Below, piece after piece: positions 15,645-22,457 of a stretch of 41,676 bases of DNA. Where the stretch lies: assembly GCA_964549495.1 (NCBI GenBank), contig CAZJWJ010000042.1:1-41676 (forward strand), written 5' to 3'. This stretch comes from JACKBJ01 sp964549495. GTDB taxonomy: Bacteria; Chloroflexota; Anaerolineae; Epilineales; Epilineaceae. The position numbers and the translations under genes were made by a program. The notes beneath the pieces were generated by a model, which saw nothing but the letters and a program-made list of their open reading frames with translations, was not told the origin of the DNA and searched no databases. Positions within the stretch are counted from its first letter, which is position 1; every line of letters starts with the position of its first letter.

Positions 15645-16324
15645 GCGCCGGCTCGAGCGCCAATGCGCTCGACGAAAGTCCGATGGGCGTCGCTGCCGTG
15701 GCTCGACTGCTGAACCTCGAGCACCTTTGCCAAGTCGTCATCCAATATCGCCGGCACGTCGAGCACGAGACCCGGCAGCACCCGGCTCGCGATCCTTCCG
15801 CGCTCGCCCGCCACCAGCGGTCGATAGCGGCCGTCGACCCGTTCCCACCAGTCGATGGCGCGATCGCGCGTGCGCCACACCAGATACTCCTGCACTCCGT
15901 GGCGTTCGTAGACGGCGCGCTTGGTGTGCAGGTCGTAGGAGGCACTGGAGGAGGCGATCTCGATGATCAGCTCTGGCGATCCTTCGACGAAGTCGCTCGA
16001 CGAGATCCGCGAATTGCCACCAAGCTGGGCATCGATGCGCGCCAGCAAATCGGGTTGGACCTCGTTCTCGTCGTCCAAGATCAAGGTCGCGTTGTCCGCG
16101 GCGGTCACGCCCGGCGTGACCGACACGTAGACACCCAGCCAAGTGGCTGCCCGTTGATGGGGTTCGGCGTGTTGCTTGATACCGAGTGGAGACGGCACGT
16201 AGACGATCCCTTGGACGAGCTCCGCCTTCTTGATGCGCGGCGTAGCCAGGTAGCGCCGATGGAATTCGGCGCGGCTCAAGCGATCGCCGGCCTCGAGGGG
16301 CAGAAGGTCGAGTTGGACGGCCAT
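15641..16324 (-). CDS. Uma2-family (DUF820) putative restriction-type nuclease, copy 1
   Basis: This 227-residue protein of the Uma2 family has a PD-(D/E)XK-type fold. The visible core is EVQPDLLARID, then ELIIEIASSSASYD, HTKRAVYERHGVQEYLVW and RDRAIDWWERVDGRY. The ATG at 16324 has AAGGAG six bases upstream; a TTG further out belongs to the leader. Family members are numerous in Chloroflexota and Cyanobacteria and their biological target is not established. It is about as long as the second copy at 17551. The N-terminal 50 residues and the C-terminal half are nearly identical between the copies, while the middle (about 50-110) differs. The two genes flank an Mrr-type gene. Confidence 0.88.
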   Translation of the reverse strand: MAVQLDLLPLEAGDRLSRAEFHRRYLATPRIKKAELVQGIVYVPSPLGIKQHAEPHQRAATWLGVYVSVTPGVTAADNATLILDDENEVQPDLLARIDAQLGGNSRISSSDFVEGSPELIIEIASSSASYDLHTKRAVYERHGVQEYLVWRTRDRAIDWWERVDGRYRPLVAGERGRIASRVLPGLVLDVPAILDDDLAKVLEVQQSSHGSDAHRTFVERIGARAGA

Positions 16325-16432
16325 CGTGGTCTCCTTGGCCAAGGGGTCGATGGATGCATGTATCCTAGGCTATAGCAGCGGACGGGCACAAGCCCTTTGG
16401 CGACATGCTCGCGACAAGATAGCGACAAGTCA
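16325..16432 (-). repeat. Upstream region shared by both Uma2 genes (copy 1)
   Basis: About 108 bp next to the start codon, including Shine-Dalgarno and promoter, match 18229-18336 with a handful of changes. Similarity fades beyond GCGACAAGAT-GCGACA. It marks the outer limit of a duplication that includes the whole gene. Confidence 0.8.
16362..16391 (-). promoter_or_regulatory. Promoter of Uma2 copy 1
   Basis: On the minus strand TTGTGC (16391-16386) and TAGGAT (16367-16362) are 18 bases apart. The whole leader and promoter, about 16325-16432, recurs upstream of Uma2 copy 2 with only a few substitutions, which supports its importance. Confidence 0.5.
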
Positions 16433-16544
16433 ATGATGTTGGCACCGTGAATCCGCGCCTGAGCGCCCTGTATCCTCGACCGCGGCTGGGTCTGGCACGT
16501 GGCAACTGAATTGTTTGCGCGAGATCGCTTCACGCATCGATATT

Positions 16545-16561
16545 GCTGTCGTGTCGACAGC
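16545..16561. promoter_or_regulatory. Inverted repeat upstream of the Mrr-type gene, possible operator
   Basis: GCTGTCG-TGT-CGACAGC is a perfect 7-bp inverted repeat 55 bases before the mrr-like start. A TACAAT hexamer lies at 16596-16601, only 15 bases before the ATG. Repression of a restriction gene through such a site is plausible but not shown. Confidence 0.3.
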
Positions 16562-16616
16562 GATTGAGAACGCCGGCATGATTGGGGATCATCACTACAA
16601 TGGAGGGGCCCGATCC

Positions 16617-17474
16617 ATGTCCGATCGCATTCCTGCCTATCATGAACTCTTCAACCCGGTGCTGGAGGCATTGCGGAGCCTCGGGGGAAGTGCAACCATC
16701 GCCGAATTGCTCGAGACCGTGACCGAGCAGATGGGTCTGCCCGACGATGTGGCCGAGATTGCTCATGGTGATGGGAACCAGACCGAGGTCGGATATCGTA
16801 TCGCGTGGGCGCGAACCTATCTCAAGAAGTTCGGATTGTTGGACAACTCGCAGCGTGGCGTTTGGAGCTTGACCGAGCGCGGGCGCAAGGTCGAGCAGGT
16901 TGATGCACTCGATGTTCAGCGACACGTGCGTGAGATGTATCAACGGGATCGGGAGCGCAAGTCGGCCACGGAACCGGAGGAAGGACAGGAGCGACCGGAG
17001 TTCGAGGACCAGCTAGACTGGACTGACGAGGTCCTCGCCTTGGTGAAGTCGATGGACGCCGATGCCTTCGAGCGACTTTGCCAGAGGTTGCTCCGCGAGT
17101 CCGGCTTCATCGAGGTCGAGGTCACGGGAAAGTCGGGCGACGCTGGTATAGACGGTCGAGGCGTGCTGCGGATCGGTGGCTTGATCAGCTTCACTGTGAT
17201 GTTCCAGGCCAAGCGCTACAAGGACGTTGTCAGTTCGAACGTGGTTCGAGACTTTCGAGGCGCGTTGATGGGCCGAGCGGACAAGGGCCTGATCATTACC
17301 ACAGGCCGATTCACCGCCGATGCCAATCGCGAAGCCACTCGCGACGGTGCCAGCCCAATCGACTTGATCGATGGTACGCTACTGGTCGAGAAGCTCAAGG
17401 AACTCGAACTCGGTATCAAGACCCACTTGGTCGAACAGGTCGAGGTGGACCCTGATTGGTTCGACGCGATCTGA
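16617..17474 (+). CDS. Mrr-type restriction endonuclease
   Basis: The 285-residue protein has an N-terminal winged-helix Mrr_N domain (PAYHELFNPVLEALRSLGG to about 85, including YRIAWARTYLKKFGLL). Its C-terminal Mrr catalytic domain spans about 145-270. The nuclease motif is GKSGDAGIDG (Asp) followed by FQAKRYK, the D..QxK form of PD-(D/E)XK seen in Mrr. IITTGRFTADANREA is the usual following helix. Mrr enzymes cut modified DNA, often methylated, and need no partner methylase; none is present. GGAGGGG at 16602-16608 supports the ATG at 16617. The gene sits between two related Uma2 nuclease genes on the opposite strand. Confidence 0.9.
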   Translation: MSDRIPAYHELFNPVLEALRSLGGSATIAELLETVTEQMGLPDDVAEIAHGDGNQTEVGYRIAWARTYLKKFGLLDNSQRGVWSLTERGRKVEQVDALDVQRHVREMYQRDRERKSATEPEEGQERPEFEDQLDWTDEVLALVKSMDADAFERLCQRLLRESGFIEVEVTGKSGDAGIDGRGVLRIGGLISFTVMFQAKRYKDVVSSNVVRDFRGALMGRADKGLIITTGRFTADANREATRDGASPIDLIDGTLLVEKLKELELGIKTHLVEQVEVDPDWFDAI

Positions 17475-17550
17475 CCCTCGCATACGGGGCCGAGGCGCGG
17501 CCACCGTCAGCGGCGGTGAAACAACTGTCGAGATGCAGGTCCCGAACGTC

Positions 17551-18228
17551 TTAATCTTGAAGGTCGAGCCGGTTCACGAACTCCTGATGGTCCCTGCTAC
17601 CGTGGTCGGACTGCTGTATTTCGAGCACCCTCGCCAAGTCACCGGCCAACATTGCCGGCACGTCGAGAACGAGGCCGGGCAGCACCTGGCTCGAGACGCG
17701 CCCGTCGTCGTCCGCCACCAGCGGTCGATAGCGGCCGTCGACCCGTTCCCACCAGTCGATGGCGCGATCGCGCGTGCGCCATACCAGGTACTCTTGCACT
17801 CCGTGCCGCTCGTAGATCTCGCGCTTGGCGTGCAGGTCGTAGGAGGCGCTCGACGAGGCGATCTCGATGATCAGTTCGGGCGGGCCCTCGAGGAAATCGT
17901 CGCGACTGCGGCGGGACCGGCCACCAAGCGCCTCGTCGATACAGACGATCACGTCGGGTTGAAGCTCATTGTCCTCGCCGAGGATCAAGGTGGCGTTGTC
18001 GGCCACGCGAATGCCCGGTGTGTTGGCGCGGTACACCTGGACCCAGCCGATCATATCGGCGTGCGGCTCAGCATGGCTAGTGAATTGCAGTGGAGACGGC
18101 ACGTAGACGATCCCTTGGACGAGTTCCGCCTTCTTGATGCGCGGCGTGGCCAGGTAGCGCCGATGAAACTCGGCGCGGCTCAAGCGATCGCCGGCCTCGA
18201 GGGGCAGAACGTCGAGTTGGACGGCCAT
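17551..18228 (-). CDS. Uma2-family (DUF820) putative restriction-type nuclease, copy 2
   Basis: This 225-residue protein is a paralogue of the Uma2 gene at 15641. It has the same start region (MAVQLDVLPLEAGDRLSRAE) and the same core motifs ELQPDVIVCID, ELIIEIASSSASYD and HGVQEYLVWRTRD. Residues of about 50-110 differ strongly from copy 1 (for example ADMIGWVQVYRANTPGIRV against RAATWLGVYVSVTPGVTA), while both ends are almost the same. This pattern suggests duplication followed by divergence or recombination in the central segment. AAGGAG precedes the ATG at 18228. The function of the family is not established. Confidence 0.88.
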   Translation of the reverse strand: MAVQLDVLPLEAGDRLSRAEFHRRYLATPRIKKAELVQGIVYVPSPLQFTSHAEPHADMIGWVQVYRANTPGIRVADNATLILGEDNELQPDVIVCIDEALGGRSRRSRDDFLEGPPELIIEIASSSASYDLHAKREIYERHGVQEYLVWRTRDRAIDWWERVDGRYRPLVADDDGRVSSQVLPGLVLDVPAMLAGDLARVLEIQQSDHGSRDHQEFVNRLDLQD

Positions 18229-18336
18229 CGTGGTCTCCTTGGCCAAGGGGTCGATGGATGGATGTATCCTAGGCTATAGCAGCGGACGGGCACAAGCCCC
18301 TCGGCGACACGCCCGCGACAAGATCGCGACACCGGC
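18229..18336 (-). repeat. Upstream region shared by both Uma2 genes (copy 2)
   Basis: This matches 16325-16432 through the leader, Shine-Dalgarno and promoter, with a few substitutions. It is the second copy of the duplication. Confidence 0.8.
18266..18295 (-). promoter_or_regulatory. Promoter of Uma2 copy 2
   Basis: TTGTGC (18295-18290) and TAGGAT (18271-18266) on the minus strand are separated by 18 bases, identical in layout to copy 1. Confidence 0.5.
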
Positions 18337-18462
18337 GAGCCCCTGCACGACGCCCTCGGATCGTCTCGGCCATCGTGGAACGGTTCTTGCATACGCTCGG
18401 CCGTCGGCGTGAGGGATCGTGTACTCGAAATCGAACTCCGATCCAACCGGTCCAGTACGGAT

Positions 18463-18515
18463 CCAAGGAGGCCTGCCGTGACCGTTCGACAAGCCATCGG
18501 GAAGCATCGAGTCGA
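18463..18515 (+). repeat. 5' leader repeat, copy at the lipoprotein gene
   Basis: About 53 bases covering the Shine-Dalgarno AAGGAGG, GTG start and first dozen codons match 19135-19187 with about six differences. Flanking sequence is unrelated. Confidence 0.75.
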
Positions 18516-19068
18516 AGGCGGCGTCCAAACACGCCTCCACGGGCTCGGCGGCGCACGCGTCTGGGCGACGGGGGTCGCCATCGCACTCTGTCTGTTGCTC
18601 ACCGCATGCGACTACGCAACTTCGGCTAGCGGCCGCGTCCAGACGGAAGCGGGCGAGCCGATCGAAGAAGCGAGCGTTCAGCTGGAAGTTGGCAGCGGCA
18701 TGCCCCGGGTCACGCAGACGGACGCAGAGGGCGCATTCGAGATCGCGGCCATGCACGGCTATGCACGGCGCGCTGCGCTGCGGGTCGGCAAGGAGGGCTT
18801 TCCCGAACGGGTGGTCTCCCTGGATTCCAGCGAGGACAACCCGGACCTCGTCATCGAGTTGGGGGCCGAGCCGCCGCCACAGCCGGCGGCGGCCGGGATC
18901 CCACTTTCCTTCGGCATCCCGCTAGGTCTGGTCATCGCCGTGCTCGCAGGGCTGCTCTACCTGCGCCGCGGTCGGCAGCGAACATGGCTGGTGCTGGCCA
19001 CCTTGGGATTGCTGATGGCGGCCGGCACCGTGCTCCTCGTGGTTCTGGCTGCCCGATCGATGCCTTGA
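18478..19068 (+). CDS. Putative lipoprotein with carboxypeptidase-regulatory-like domain and C-terminal membrane segments
   Basis: The 196-residue product starts at GTG 18478 behind AAGGAGG. After a 30-residue charged N-terminus there is a hydrophobic signal (WATGVAIALCLLLTACDYA) with an LTAC lipobox. A beta-sandwich segment (ASGRVQTEAGEPIEEASVQL to about 125) follows the carboxypeptidase-regulatory/PEGA pattern, with TDAEGAFEIAA in the middle. Two membrane spans close the protein (PLGLVIAVLAGLLYL and WLVLATLGLLMAAGTVLLVV). Its first 12 residues, TVRQAIGKHRVE, copy the start of the downstream dienelactone hydrolase (TDRQAIEKYLVE). Function is unknown; an envelope role is likely. Confidence 0.75.
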   Translation: MTVRQAIGKHRVEGGVQTRLHGLGGARVWATGVAIALCLLLTACDYATSASGRVQTEAGEPIEEASVQLEVGSGMPRVTQTDAEGAFEIAAMHGYARRAALRVGKEGFPERVVSLDSSEDNPDLVIELGAEPPPQPAAAGIPLSFGIPLGLVIAVLAGLLYLRRGRQRTWLVLATLGLLMAAGTVLLVVLAARSMP

Positions 19069-19134
19069 GCTCGATGACGAAAGGAATCGCGCCGCCGAAT
19101 CCTCGAACTCGGGTCATTCGAACCCCGAACTGCC

Positions 19135-19187
19135 CCAAGGAGGCCAGCCGTGACCGATCGACAAGCCATCGAGAAGTATCTGGTCGA
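19135..19187 (+). repeat. 5' leader repeat, copy at the dienelactone hydrolase gene
   Basis: This is the partner of 18463-18515. The encoded start fits a conserved N-terminal extension before the export signal, so it is probably the original copy. Confidence 0.75.
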
Positions 19188-20130
19188 GGAGTTCTACGAT
19201 GACTACCGCGAGGGCCTGATCAGCCGGCGCACGCTGATCCGCCGGGTGGCCTTCATCGCCGGCGGCATGGCCGCCGCCATCCCCGTGTTGGCCGCGGTGG
19301 GCTGCACGCCGGAGGAGCTGCCCTCTGCCACCGATCCCATCCCCGAGCCGGACACGCCGCTGCCGCCTACCGAAGCGCCGCCGGCCAGCCCCACCGCCGC
19401 GGCCAGCGAGGCGCGCAGCCCGCTATCGGTAGCGGCGGACGATCCGGCGGTCTCGGCCGGCATGATCACCTTCGACAGCGGCGGGGAGGCGATCTCCGCC
19501 TACTTGGCCCAGCCGGCCGAGGACGGCGTCTACCCCGCCATGTTGGTCTGTCACGAGAACCGCGGCCTCAACCCGCATATCGAGGACGTCGCGCGGCGTT
19601 TCGCCAAGGCCGGTTACGTCGCCCTGGCCGTGGACCTGCTCTCGCGCGAGGGCGGCACGTCGGCCTTCGATCGGGACGAGGTGCCGGGCCTGCTCAACGA
19701 AGCCGGCCCCGAGCGCCACGTGGCCGACTTCACGGCCGGCTTCGCACATCTGCAGGGTCTGGACAGCGTCGACGCCGAGCGCATCGGCATGAACGGCTAC
19801 TGCTTCGGCGGCGGCATCACTTGGCGCTGCGCGGCGGCCATCTCGGGCCTGAAGGCGGCCGTGCCCTTCTACGGACCGGGACCCGACCTATCGGTGGTTC
19901 CCAACATCCAGGCCGCCGTCTTCGGCGTCTACGCCGAGCTCGACGACCGGGTCAACGCCTCCAAGGACGATCTGGAGCAGGCGCTGATCGATGCCGGCGT
20001 CACCCACCAGATGAAGGTCTATCCGGGCGTCGAGCACGCCTTCCACAACGACACCGGCGAGCGTTACGACCAGGAGCAGGCCCTGCAGGCCTGGGAGGAC
20101 ATGATGAGCTGGTTGGAGCAGTACGTCTAG
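19150..20130 (+). CDS. Exported dienelactone hydrolase family protein
   Basis: This 326-residue alpha/beta hydrolase has the dienelactone-hydrolase triad: Cys in MNGYCFGGG, Asp in YAELDDRVNAS and His in GVEHAFHND. An N-terminal extension (EFYDDYREGLI) precedes a twin-arginine-like SRRTLIRR motif. A hydrophobic stretch ends in AAVGC, so the protein is probably Tat-exported and lipid-anchored. A Pro-rich linker follows. The GTG at 19150 has AAGGAGG eight bases before it. DLH proteins open lactones or hydrolyse esters; the substrate is not evident. A strong palindrome follows the stop. Confidence 0.88.
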   Translation: MTDRQAIEKYLVEEFYDDYREGLISRRTLIRRVAFIAGGMAAAIPVLAAVGCTPEELPSATDPIPEPDTPLPPTEAPPASPTAAASEARSPLSVAADDPAVSAGMITFDSGGEAISAYLAQPAEDGVYPAMLVCHENRGLNPHIEDVARRFAKAGYVALAVDLLSREGGTSAFDRDEVPGLLNEAGPERHVADFTAGFAHLQGLDSVDAERIGMNGYCFGGGITWRCAAAISGLKAAVPFYGPGPDLSVVPNIQAAVFGVYAELDDRVNASKDDLEQALIDAGVTHQMKVYPGVEHAFHNDTGERYDQEQALQAWEDMMSWLEQYV

Positions 20131-20145
20131 ACCGCTCGGTTGTCT

Positions 20146-20183
20146 CGCTGGCCCGCGGTTCGACGTCGAGCCGCGGGCCAGCG
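20146..20183 (+). terminator. 38-bp palindrome after the dienelactone hydrolase gene, likely terminator
   Basis: The two 19-bp halves (20146-20164 and 20165-20183) are reverse complements with one mismatch. They form a very GC-rich stem starting CGCTGGCCCGCGG. No T-tract follows, so it is not a classical intrinsic terminator. It may still stop or pause transcription or protect the 3' end. Confidence 0.5.
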
Positions 20184-20223
20184 GGGCGATACGGCACGCT
20201 TCAACGGGCCTTTCCGATCCATC

Positions 20224-20252
20224 TTGACGCTCGACGGTGCGGGTACCAGTAT
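20224..20252 (+). promoter_or_regulatory. Candidate promoter of the hepT-mntA pair, leaderless
   Basis: TTGACG (20224-20229) and CAGTAT (20247-20252) are 17 bases apart. The expected start falls on the ATG at 20259, and no Shine-Dalgarno is present. The -10 match is weak. Confidence 0.35.
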
Positions 20253-20258
20253 TGACGC

Positions 20259-20675
20259 ATGAAGGAAACCCCGTTCGATCTGTCTGCACTTCGCCGCTGT
20301 GCTGAGGCTCTCGAATTGGCGCTTACTCTGCTCGACCGACACGCAGGCTCGGCAGAGGAGCGTCGATTGCTCCGTGACGGGGTCATCCAGCGCTTCGAGT
20401 TCGCTTTCGAGGTGGCGTGGAAGACGCTCCGCAGGTACTTGCGCCAGTACGGACTGGAGTCGGTCGACCAACTCACGAATCGAGAGCTCTTTCGATTGGG
20501 CTTCGAGCAGGGGCTGCTCGACGATCCCGAGGCTTGGTTTACCTTCTTGCGTCATCGCAACCTGACCAGCCACGTCTATGACGAAGCCACGGCTGAGCAA
20601 GTCTTCTCCAGCGCTGCGCCCTTTCTGGCCGCGCTTGAGCGGATGCTCGAGGTGATGGAGTCGCGCCTTCGATGA
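20259..20675 (+). CDS. hepT: HEPN-domain toxin (HepT family, HI0074-like)
   Basis: This 138-residue all-helical protein carries EFAFEVAWKTLRRYLR, characteristic of the HI0074/HepT group, and RNLTSHVY, an exact RX4HXY motif (residues of about 97-104). In HepT toxins the Arg and His form the RNase site and the Tyr is the residue AMPylated by the partner MntA. It overlaps the nucleotidyltransferase gene by four bases (ATGA) in the usual toxin-first order. The pair is therefore expected to be a type VII toxin-antitoxin module. There is no Shine-Dalgarno; the promoter position suggests a leaderless message. Confidence 0.87.
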   Translation: MKETPFDLSALRRCAEALELALTLLDRHAGSAEERRLLRDGVIQRFEFAFEVAWKTLRRYLRQYGLESVDQLTNRELFRLGFEQGLLDDPEAWFTFLRHRNLTSHVYDEATAEQVFSSAAPFLAALERMLEVMESRLR

Positions 20676-21043
20676 GCTTGGACCTGCAGCCCCGGCACCT
20701 GGCCATCGTGCGATCGATTCTCCATCGGCGTCTGCCCGACCTGCGTGTCCTCGTCTATGGGTCCCGCGCACGTGGGGACTCCAGGCCGCATTCGGACCTG
20801 GACCTGCTCCTCGACTCGAGCGAATCGGTCGCGGAAGCAGTGCTGGCCGAACTCGACCTCGACTTCGCCGAATCCGACCTGCCCTTCCGGGTGCAGATCG
20901 TCGATGGCTCGCGCGTCGATCCCGACTTTCGCCGGCAGATCGCCTCGGACTTGCGCGTGATCAACGAAGGTCAACGTGAAGGAACCGTCGCAGATCCCCT
21001 GACCGAAGTTCGACGAGATCACGACCTGGATGGCGCAGGCTGA
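20672..21043 (+). CDS. mntA: Minimal nucleotidyltransferase antitoxin (MntA family)
   Basis: The 123-residue protein has LVYGSRARGDSRPHSDLDLL, the exact GSX10DXD nucleotidyltransferase motif of MntA, which transfers AMP to the Tyr of HepT and disarms it. A third acidic site lies in RVQIVDGSRVD. The fold ends normally near FRRQIASDLRVI, but about 27 more residues follow, ending DHDLDGAG. The tail runs into the start of the next gene and could be read-through of an older stop. Start ATG 20672 overlaps the HepT stop (ATGA). Confidence 0.87.
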   Translation: MSLDLQPRHLAIVRSILHRRLPDLRVLVYGSRARGDSRPHSDLDLLLDSSESVAEAVLAELDLDFAESDLPFRVQIVDGSRVDPDFRRQIASDLRVINEGQREGTVADPLTEVRRDHDLDGAG

Positions 21044-21047
21044 ATCC

Positions 21048-21476
21048 ATGAACCCCACGATTGCTGTCGAGATCTTCGCTCGCCATCGTTGGCTTCGTTG
21101 GCTCGGCCTATTGGCCCTTGTCGCCACGATCTGGATCGCGAACACGATCCTCTGGCTGCACGTCGGCTACATTGCCGAGATCTCCGACGCCCGCTTCTTG
21201 ATCCTCGCCGCGGCCGGCCACCTCGTGGCCGGTTGGCTCGCCGGCCGCGTCGGACTGCGCTTCCGCTGGCTGGCGCTCGCCTCCGTCTTCATCGGTCCCT
21301 GGGCTTTGTTCAGCGTGATGGGCCTCATGACCATGGTGCGGAGCCTGATCGAGGTGAACCTGGCTCATGCCGCGCCGGGATTGGTCGCCATCGCGACCAC
21401 CGTCGGTGCCGCCGCGCTTGGCTTCGTGATCGGTCGGAAGCGCCCGACCCCGACTTCCGCCCCGACCCCGTCCTGA
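21048..21476 (+). CDS. Four-span hypothetical membrane protein
   Basis: This protein of about 142 residues has four hydrophobic segments (LRWLGLLALVATIWIANTIL, FLILAAAGHLVAGWLAG, LALASVFIGPWALFSVMGLM and LVAIATTVGAAALGFVIG) and a short Thr/Pro tail. No family is recognised. The ATG at 21048 is used here. Another at 21030 would overlap mntA by 14 bases, and neither has a strong Shine-Dalgarno. It may be co-transcribed with hepT-mntA by position only. Confidence 0.65.
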   Translation: MNPTIAVEIFARHRWLRWLGLLALVATIWIANTILWLHVGYIAEISDARFLILAAAGHLVAGWLAGRVGLRFRWLALASVFIGPWALFSVMGLMTMVRSLIEVNLAHAAPGLVAIATTVGAAALGFVIGRKRPTPTSAPTPS

Positions 21477-21521
21477 CCTCGACCGAGCGGTGGCCCCGGT
21501 CACCGATCCAGATCGCGAGAA

Positions 21522-22457
21522 ATGAACATGTCCATATTTGTCGAGAGCCGGATTAAGGGGCCGATGGACGAGCTCTGGCGCTTGACCCAGGACCCCGAGC
21601 AACACGAGCGTTGGGATCTGCGTTTCTCGTCGATCACCTATGACTCGCCGCCGGCCGCGGGCGAGCCGCAGCGATTCCGCTACGCCACGCGCCTGGGCTT
21701 CGGGCTGCAGATCGAGGGCTGGGGCGAGACGGCCGGCCAGCGGGGCGGGGACGGCCGGCACGCTTCGGCCCTGCGCTTCGGATCGGAGGACCCACGCTCG
21801 CTGATCCGCGAGGGCTCGGGCTACTGGAAGTACGAACAACTAGAGGGCGGCCAGCTGCGCTTCGTCACCGGTTACGACTACCAGGTGCGCTGGGGGGCCG
21901 CCGGCCGGCTCTTCGACCGCCTCGTCTTCCGCCCGCTGATCGGCTGGGCCACCGCTTGGAGCTTCGATCGCCTGCGCTTGTGGATCGAGGAGGGGCTGGA
22001 TCCGCGACGCGCGGCGCGGGAGGCGCAAGTGCATGCGATCTGCGCGGCAAGCCTGGCCTTCGTCTGGATCTGGCACGGCCTGGTGCCCAAGCTGCTCGGT
22101 CCGCATCCCGAGGAGCTGGCCATGATGGTCGAGGCCGGCGTCTCGCCGGCTTGGGCCGGTCCGATGGTGATGCTCCTCGGCGTGGCCGAGCTGGCCTTCG
22201 GGCTGATCTTCCTACCTGCTTCGCGGCAGCGCTGGCCCTGGCGGCTGACCATCCTGGCCATGATCGCCGCCACCATCACCAGCCTCCTCGGCGCACCCGA
22301 GCGCGCGCTGGCAGCCTTCAACCCGGTGACGCTGAACCTGCTGATGGTGACCGTCGCCGCGGTCGGTCTGATCCAGCTCGAGGGTCTTCCGTCGGCCCGT
22401 CGGTGCCGGCGCGAGCGGCCCGCCAAGTCGAATCCCGCGGATGCGGCCGGACCATGA
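21522..22457 (+). CDS. SRPBCC domain fused to DoxX-like membrane domain
   Basis: This is a 311-residue two-part protein. Residues 1-155 look like an SRPBCC/START-type ligand-binding fold (SIFVESRIKGPMDELWRLTQ and GGQLRFVTGYDYQVRWG). Residues of about 170-295 are a DoxX-like four-span membrane domain (AASLAFVWIWHGLVPKLLG, GPMVMLLGVAELAFGLIFL, LTILAMIAATITSLLG and LNLLMVTVAAVGLIQLEG). Its stop overlaps the DUF4166 gene start (ATGA). SRPBCC folds bind hydrophobic ligands; a lipid or quinone-related envelope role is inference. The start ATG at 21522 has only a weak Shine-Dalgarno. Confidence 0.82.
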   Translation: MNMSIFVESRIKGPMDELWRLTQDPEQHERWDLRFSSITYDSPPAAGEPQRFRYATRLGFGLQIEGWGETAGQRGGDGRHASALRFGSEDPRSLIREGSGYWKYEQLEGGQLRFVTGYDYQVRWGAAGRLFDRLVFRPLIGWATAWSFDRLRLWIEEGLDPRRAAREAQVHAICAASLAFVWIWHGLVPKLLGPHPEELAMMVEAGVSPAWAGPMVMLLGVAELAFGLIFLPASRQRWPWRLTILAMIAATITSLLGAPERALAAFNPVTLNLLMVTVAAVGLIQLEGLPSARRCRRERPAKSNPADAAGP

